The notes beneath the pieces are model-generated. The model made no database searches. It saw nothing but the letters and a program-made list of their open reading frames with translations, and was not told where the DNA came from. Below, one piece after another: positions 57,921 to 64,000 of a stretch of 64,000 bases of DNA (the stretch's first letter is position 1; every line of letters begins with the position of its first letter). The stretch covers positions 237,347-301,346 of the forward strand of contig WTXI01000033.1 in NCBI GenBank assembly GCA_022376515.1, in the 5' to 3' direction. This DNA comes from Lactifluus volemus (lineage: Eukaryota; Basidiomycota; Agaricomycetes; Russulales; Russulaceae). A program made the translations under genes and the position numbers.

Positions 57921-59483
57921 ATCAGGAAAATCCAGAAAAAACTTAGTCGGCTTAACTAGCTTATTTCATTTTTAAGCCTGTCAAGTTGCTCAAGCTGCTT
58001 ATTTTTTACTTAGAAAATGAGTATGTACAACAAGTAAGCAAATCAAGGCCAAAGATAAGCACATTAAGTAATTAAGATGTATAAGACACTTAAGACAAGC
58101 AAAACAGAAATAAAAAATTAATTTATGTAATTTAACTAAAGTCCGAAAAAAAATATGCTAAGTTGCGACTCGCGAAATTTTCGCTAAGTCATTACAGTGG
58201 GTGTATTATTTACTACTGTTTGCACAGTGTTGATTTTCGTGCCTCTCAAGTCTGCCGCCCCTTTCCATCTCTCCCTCTATCCCGCTCCGTCGTTGTCTGC
58301 CTCGCCCCAACACGTCCCACCGCTGCCTCCTCCGCGTCCCCTCCTTCTCTGCCCCTGCCCCTGCCTCCTTCTCTGCCTCCCTCTCTGCCTCCCTCTCTGC
58401 CTCCCTCTCTGCCTCTGGCTCTGGCTCTTGTTCTGGCTCTGCCTCTTCGCGTCGTCATGCGCCTCCTGTGCCCGCGCCTCCCCCACCGCTTTGTTTCCTC
58501 TTGGATCCATTGCCAATGTGAGGCAGTCTACGTTGTCGCGCTGCCTGCGCCGACGTCCTGGTACGTTATCACGCTGTCTGCCCCGCCTCAATGCGAACTG
58601 ACTTTTTTTCTTTTTTTCGTCGCCTCCTCCTCCTTTACTACCTCTCCCGCGCTGCCGCCTCTGCTGCCTGGACCACCACCCCCTGCGCCTCCTCCTCCTA
58701 CGTCTCGCGCCTCCTCCCGCGCCTCCTCCCGCGCCTCCCGTGCCTCCTCCCGCGCCTCCCGTGCCTCCTCCCACGTCCCGCGCGTTCTCCTGCGCTTCCT
58801 CCTGCGCTTCCTCGCTCCCTCATGCCCTGCGCCTCCTGTGCGTTCCGTGCGTTCTCTTGCGCCTCCCGCGCGCCTCGCCTCCTCCTACGTGCCTCGCCTC
58901 CTCCCGCGCGTTCTCTCTCGCCTCCCATGCGCCTCGCCTCCGCCCGCGCGTTCTCTCGTGCCTTCCACGCCCCTCGCCTCCTCCCGCACGTTCTCTCGCG
59001 CCTCCCACCCCCACGCCCCCTCCTGCGCCCCCTCCCGCGCCTCCCGTGGCCTCCTCCCGCGCCTCCCACGGCCTCCTCCCGTGCCTCCCGCGGCCTCCTC
59101 CCATGCCTCCACCACCACCACCACCACCACCACCTCCCTGTGGCCCTGCAGCCCCCACCCTGCCAGGGCTGTTCCACCAAGGCTGGTGGAACCATTGTCT
59201 CCTGTACATAGTCATGTTGTAGTTTAGCTCAATATATGATTTTTATTGCCCTAAATCTGTGTGCTTGAAAACTTTTGGTAAGCACAGATCTAAGCTGCCA
59301 TTTAAGTGAACTAAGCCCAAAATAAGCATCAATAAGCCCTGGCTAAGTCAAATTAAGGAGAAGACCTAGCTTAGCCTAAGCATGGCCAGCTTAGAGACAT
59401 TTTGCTTAAAAGTGCTTAGAAGTGTTGTTAAGTCATATTAAGCATGCTCAAGTGCTATTAAGAAAAACTCGGATTTTCCTGAT
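57921..59483. mobile_element. Non-autonomous DNA element with 13-bp TIR inside the LTR
   Basis: 1563 bp, perfect terminal inverted repeats ATCAGGAAAATCC / GGATTTTCCTGAT, flanked by a 4-bp duplication GTTC (57917-57920, 59484-59487). The intact LTR at 49971 shows the empty site. Both ends carry many TTAAG / CTTAA / AAGC motifs (57950-58110 and 59275-59470), a subterminal repeat pattern. The centre (58250-59150) is a C-rich minisatellite with no believable protein. Superfamily not assigned: 4-bp duplications are unusual for hAT, Mutator or Harbinger types. Confidence 0.88.
58316..59140. repeat. Pyrimidine-rich minisatellite (CTGCCTCCCTCT, CCTCCCGCGCCT, CCACCA)
   Basis: Successive arrays: tctgcctccc (about 58370-58420), cctcccgcgcc variants (about 58690-59100) and ccaccacca (about 59107-59134). 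They give overlapping Ser/Pro/Arg/Leu-rich frames on plus and Gly/Arg-rich frames on minus; such co-open frames are a compositional artefact. Cargo of the enclosing element. Confidence 0.8.
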
Positions 59484-60200
59484 GTTCTCTCAGGTCTGAT
59501 GCTTCTAGGCAAGCAAGGTTCTAATAGATAGAAGACTTGGATTGCGAAACAAAACTGAGACTTAAGGTCTCTAGGGCAGAAAGTACAGGGTTTATATAGA
59601 GAAGAACGAGGCTATGTACACAGCTGTAGGGGCTGTGACCTTTGTACAGCTTTCAGGGTTTGAAACATGTTTCAGGAATCAGCGAGTCATCCTGTGCATG
59701 TGGCTGTTACTTGCGGCTGTACAGTGCTGTGTGAGGCTGTACCATGAGAAAAATAAGTAAGCGATCTGAAACAAAGCGATCGGCAGTCCATTCGCATAAG
59801 CAAGGGAGTCAGCAGAAATGAGTCACCAGTCCGAAATTGTATAGTATGAGTCAGCAAACACGTGTCAGTCCATAACACTACCAGTCACCCTGGGTATGAG
59901 AGTACAACGAATGTAGTATTTTCAGATTGGAAAGACTACGTGGATAACCCCCAATGGCTGGAAATCTTCCATGCATTTTTGGCTTTGCGGCACATGCGTA
60001 TACCGCCCAAACTGGGTGATATTATTGCATTTGCGCTGCAAGAGCTCACTGGGGCAAGGACCATGGACGCATTATCTATGCTGGGTCATCTCTACCTTCC
60101 ATTCAGCTCTGCATCTACGCTGCAAGCAATACAGCCATTCATTTCCTCGTGCCAGCATTCCAATCACCCTGTCACTGTCCATCTCACGGAAATCGACTAA

Positions 60201-60625
60201 CTGTCGTGGTTAATGTTCTCATTTGCTAGTATTTGTCTGGATAACCCAACCCTCCTGTGATTGACACCTCTCCGCAGCAGCTCTTTGCTGCTTCTTATAT
60301 TTTTGTTGTACGATACTCAGGTGGCCCGCACTTTGGCGGCTCAGACCAGGAGAAATATAAATTAATGTCGTGGTTGCGTGTTATGGACTGACTCGGCAAG
60401 TCAGGCATAAACAGCCGTGGCACAACTGGCGATATTGATCGCTACAGCGAATGACTGTAGTCATTTCAAGAGAAATTTAGCAGCTCCTCTGCGAAACACT
60501 GCGGACTAATTTTAGGGACACAAAAGTCTATTCAAGACACGAATAAGACGGGTCGGTACATGGTCTGCGGACTCCCGGGCCGAGTTTACAACCATTCCAA
60601 TGGGGCGGTGGGAATGGAGGCATTT
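60201..60625. other. 3' flank of F-box gene 7
   Basis: Matches the 3' flanks of the other F-box genes (catttgctagtatttgtct, ctcaggtggcccgcactttgg, cagctcctctgcgaaacactgcgg). It ends with the left copy of the target duplication ggaggcattt (60616-60625) of the next element. No gene. Confidence 0.65.
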
Positions 60626-61958
60626 CAAGCCTTCTTGACTTCTTACCACCACCATCGATTTTACAACGATGTCCTCCCCCCATTTGTCTCCCTCCCCTTT
60701 CTCCCCTTCCCTTAAGCTTGGTAACCTGGGCTCTGCGCTCCGGGCAGCCAGCCGGAAGCAGGTCGCAGAGAGCGGGAAGGCGAGTTCCTCTACCCCTCCC
60801 ACTCCCTCTGTGGCACCCTCCCGGCCTTCGGGCAGGCAGGATGAGGCTGGCTCCAATTCCCAGGATTTTTCTCCACCGGTTTTCACTGGGACTCCCATTT
60901 CTCAGCCCCCTTCAACCCCCGCGTTGTTACCCCCCCCAGCGGATACAGCTGGCGGGGTGGGCAAACCCTCCCAGGACCCCGTTTACTTCCCACCAAAGAA
61001 GAAACTCGCCCTGTGGAGGGCCCTTTCTGTGAATGATGAGCTGTCAGTTTTCGACATTCACAATCTCTTCCGTCGTCGTTGGTTCTTGTCTCGGGACCAC
61101 CTCATGGCCAATGCCATCTCGGCCCAAAAGGCCGAGGATGGAAAATTTTTTGGGTCGAGTTTACCCCCCAGTACCACGCCCACCTGGTCAAGTGCGCTGT
61201 TGCGCTTGTACCTCGCCCCCTCCAGAAGGTGAAAAAGGTGATGTTTGTGTACGTCTTAGAAACACTCAACGGAGAGGCCCCCAAAGCCTTTTTCGACCTC
61301 ACAAAGGGCCCAAGCCTCGTGGCCAAAGCCCAGAAGGAGAAGAAACGTCTTGCAAGGAAAAGGAACCGCGCATCGAGGCGAGAACACCGACGAGCGGCCG
61401 AAGAAGCTGCTGGAGGCCGATCACAACGGGCCTGCAAAGAATGCGGACGTAAGTTCGCTTCACGTAAGGCCCAGAAGCGACACCGATGCCCTATTTCCAT
61501 GAGGGAGAGCAGGAAGGGAGGAGAGGCGAAGGGCAAGGGTAACTCCAAATCCCCCGCCACTCGAACAAGCCGAAGGCTCCAACCAAGTCCCGGACCGCAC
61601 CCCCCACCCACCACGTCGACCCACCACCCACCTCTGCCCTCGAGGCGGCCAAGCAGCGCGCACCCGATGCCCGCATAGTGGTAGTGGGCCAGCAACCTAC
61701 TTCGAGCAGCCAATCGATGGCCCGATCGGATCCCGGCATTCTGCGTGCCTCAACACCGCAAAGAAGAGGGGTACCCGTAAACGGGTGATGGAATCAGTGA
61801 TCGATAAACCCTGAGTTGAGGTTCTGTCAGGGTCTAGACGCAGTGCGTCTTGGTAGTTCAAATTGGGACTATATGGTACCGTAGATCCGTTCGAAGGTAC
61901 TTTGTTATGCCTACCTATTGCGCTATACAAATGCGGATTTCAAAAAAAAAAAAAAAAC
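60626..61958 (+). mobile_element. Short poly(A)-tailed LINE-like element with an ORF1-type protein
   Basis: About 1.33 kb in plus orientation, ending in 16 A (61942-61957), flanked by the 10-bp duplication ggaggcattt (60616-60625 and 61959-61968). The host target is the F-box spacer (compare 26630-26660 and 45160-45190). It encodes one basic protein but no endonuclease or RT. It is therefore a non-autonomous, possibly internally deleted, LINE derivative. Confidence 0.85.
60669..61678 (+). pseudogene. ORF1-like protein with C2HC zinc finger, one frame break
   Basis: Starts MSSPHLSPSPFSPSLKLGN; Ser/Pro-rich to about residue 115, then VYFPPKKKLALWRALSVNDE and FDIHNLFRRRWFLSRDHLMA. The frame changes at the T run near 61147 (six T where seven would keep it), continuing as VEFTPQYHAHLVKCAVALV, a basic Lys/Arg stretch and CKECGRKFASRKAQKRHRC (C-x2-C-x12-H-x-C). 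Likely an RNA-binding Gag-like protein of a LINE; no closer family recognised. The frame break may be mutation or a homopolymer sequencing error. Confidence 0.65.
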
Positions 61959-63330
61959 GGAGGCATTTAGTTAGGTATTCGATTGCGTGGGCGACTGAGC
62001 GAGAAGGTCTGGGAAGAATCAGCTTCTACCAACATACCAGAAGTACTGTACGTGGAAACATTGACTATGGTATGTCGATTCCCACGACCTTCCTTTTCGT
62101 CGGTCACGCGCCTCGCCCTTTAGTTCCTTTACAACGCAATTACCTCTGCCTCCACGTGGTACAAATTTTTGTATACGTCGCCACCTTGGTTCCACAGCCA
62201 GCATTTCCGCTTCCTGGCGAGCGTCTTTGAGTCGACGTGATTCCCTTCAGGTCTGACCGATCTCATCTCTTTTTCTTCCTTTTTCTCATTTTCCCTTGTC
62301 GTGTGTGAATGTGATAGTTACACGCAATTCCCACTTATCGTTGGCCTCGCTCTTTCATGTCTTTCCCTCTTTTTGATGGCATCTCTTGATGGTTCCAATG
62401 GTAGTTCAGGGCATATTTACTGCCCCTCGCTCAAAGTCTAGTAGTGTCCAGAGCGGATAGAATCCCCAAACAGTGGCGCCTCTGCGAAAGCGACGATGTG
62501 AGTGTGTTGTATTCCACACCACCTTTACAACTGAACGCCCCTCTCAGATCCCAGTGCTTGAGGCATAACCCGACCACCACTGGCATACATATCAGCAACA
62601 CTTACTTGTTGGCGTTGTCATGCGTCACTCTCTATACCTCAGGCTCCTCTGTTGGAGGTTGCACTTGGAACGTACTGCTCAACCGTTGCTGTGTCCCGCC
62701 CTCAGCACGTGAACGACCTTTGTTTCCTGCGATTCCAAGTCAGCAGATACTTCAAGATATGTGTCGGCTTGTGGATAGAATTGTTAACATTCGGGAGAGT
62801 ACGTACAGCCCTGTCCCTCCACTTATGTGGAACGATGGCTGTTGGGTGTGAATAATAAGCGCTCTCGAGCACTATCCCTATCGCTGCTCATCGCGGTGGA
62901 CTTTGCCTTCGATGTTCCTCTTATCGGGGACGTCTTTGTATCATTCGTTAGTACACTTGTACTTTATACATGTTACTTAATGACACTCAGAGTGGATGTT
63001 GTCCTCTATCGCTGCCAGATGGGTGACCGTATTCTCCTGGGCTCCGGGTTGTGGTCCACATGGATCATGTGTTAGTGACATGCGTCGTGCGGCCTCGACC
63101 ACACAGCCTCTCTGCGGCCCTCAGGTGAACTATCAACGTCTCTGTCGAAGAGTTCTCTTTCTCGCAGGTACGTCCAGAATCCATATCCCTCACTGCAATA
63201 GCAGTCTAAGCTAACTCTGTGCTTGCTAAGGTTGAATTTAGAATCACTAGCAGTCACACTCGACAGTCCATTAACTACCCTGGTCTACCCATCTTCTCAA
63301 CGAAAGTTTCGAGGGAAAGGGCAGGTCATT
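61959..63330. other. Upstream spacer of F-box gene 8 (type A)
   Basis: Closely matches 26640-27890 upstream of gene 2 (cctttacaactgaacgccc, gttggaggttgcac, gaacgatggctgttgggtgtg). The AG|GTACGT motif is at 63154-63173. No supported gene. Confidence 0.65.
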
Positions 63331-64000
63331 ATGCGTCACCAGAAAGCGCGTATTAGTCAAAAACGACCGGGTACGTCTCATGACCATTAAGCCGCCGCTG
63401 AAGCAATCACTCACTTGAATCGAGTAGACCCGACTTCTTTCCCACGCGTGACAATCGGATCCCTCCCTGACAATGTCCTCCTTGACATCTTCAACATCTA
63501 TCGAACGTCTTGGAACATCCCCCCCTCCTATCCGTGGTGGCACGTGCTGGTTCATGTATGCGGAAAGTGGACATACATTGTATTTCAATCGCCGCTTCGT
63601 CTTCATTTGCAACTTGAATGCAATGTGAACACACCCGTGAAGAAGACGCTAGATGTCTGGCTACGCGCCCTTCCTATCGTCATAGTGGAATCGAGATCGC
63701 GACTCCCTCTGAGTGGAGCTAACATTATTGCCGCACTCGAACAACACGATCGCGTATCCAAAATCTATCTCAATATGTCAAGTATTGTGTTGAAGCGACT
63801 CAACAAAGTGATGAAGAAGCCATATCCAGCTTTGACATATCTCCACCTGAGAAATATTTCAAATTCGAAGTCGGCACCGGTGCTTCGCGATACCTTTTTG
63901 GGTGGATCTGCCCCGCATCTCCAGCTTCTCGACTTGGACGGTATTCCATTTCCGGCACTACCAAAATTGCTTCTATCTTGCCATGATCTTGTCAAAGTTT
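63331..64000 (+). CDS. F-box protein, tandem array gene 8 (3' end outside the window)
   Basis: Exon 1 63331-63370 (MRHQKARISQKRP), 57-nt intron (gtacgt...gagtag), exon 2 from 63428 open to the window end. F-box: TIGSLPDNVLLDIFNIYRTS then NIPPSYPWWHVLVHVCGKW, the long-loop class of genes 2 and 5. It then reads VESRSRLPLSGANIIAALEQ, VMKKPYPALTYLHL and PALPKLLLSCHDLVKV. No break in the visible 204 residues. The array therefore continues beyond the window. Confidence 0.9.

Larger units (their letters stand above)
57703..59877 (-). repeat. 5' LTR of the chromovirus, interrupted
   Basis: 608 bp of LTR in two parts (57703-57920 and 59484-59877) split by a 1563-bp DNA element plus its 4-bp duplication. 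Differs from the other LTR at three bases, all CpG transitions, and by two extra bases (ta) at 57706-57707. The TATA box on the minus strand is at plus 59592-59599. The insertion lies downstream of the inferred RNA start, inside the transcribed leader. Confidence 0.93.

Noticed and set aside
58163..59227. 354-codon Ser/Pro/Arg-rich protein
   Set aside because: Minisatellite sequence with several overlapping long frames on both strands, located inside a non-autonomous transposon.

Overview
This window is eukaryotic and almost certainly from a mushroom-forming basidiomycete (Agaricomycetes). The evidence is short introns of 55-65 nt with GTRNGT donors, a large tandem F-box family of the kind expanded in Agaricomycetes, a DUF6535 membrane-protein gene, a secreted cupredoxin, a Tad1-like LINE and a fungal chromovirus. 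I cannot name the species; the F-box and DUF6535 sequence style would fit Russulales or Boletales, but that is a guess.

Layout. 1-4 kb: a 600-bp host flank followed by a 5'-truncated Tad1-like LINE on the minus strand with a clear target-site duplication. 4.35-6.7 kb: a non-autonomous hAT-type transposon that carries an intron-containing fragment of ATP-citrate lyase. 6.7-15 kb: the only non-repetitive host stretch, with a four-exon secreted cupredoxin gene (9.4-10.3 kb), a 0.3-kb tandem duplication, and a DUF6535 gene broken by several 1-nt frame changes (11.2-13.9 kb). 15.0-23.2 kb: a near-identical duplicate of window start 1-3990, in which the LINE runs on to nearly full length (ORF1 and ORF2). 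23.2-64 kb: a head-to-tail array of eight F-box units, each about 3-4 kb, all on the plus strand. Every gene is two exons: a tiny first exon, a 55-65-nt intron, then a long exon. The last gene runs off the window.

Gene 7 of the array was split by two transposons. A second copy of the hAT element with the ATP-citrate lyase fragment sits at 47.1-49.45 kb with a perfect 8-bp target duplication. A 10.1-kb Ty3/Gypsy chromovirus sits at 49.7-59.9 kb with a CTACC duplication. Removing both leaves a continuous reading frame. The chromovirus itself carries two younger DNA elements: a hAT-like MITE with (GGGTGA)n arms inside RNase H, and a 1.56-kb element with 13-bp inverted repeats and a 4-bp duplication inside one LTR. 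A 1.33-kb poly(A)-tailed LINE-like element lies upstream of gene 8.

How it works together: the F-box proteins are presumably substrate receptors for SCF ubiquitin ligases, diversifying by tandem duplication and cassette exchange. The rest is transposon-driven remodelling: nested insertion, gene-fragment capture, duplication through LINE copies, and decay dominated by C-to-T / G-to-A changes. Many frame breaks are 1-nt changes in homopolymers, so sequencing error must be excluded before calling every broken frame a pseudogene.
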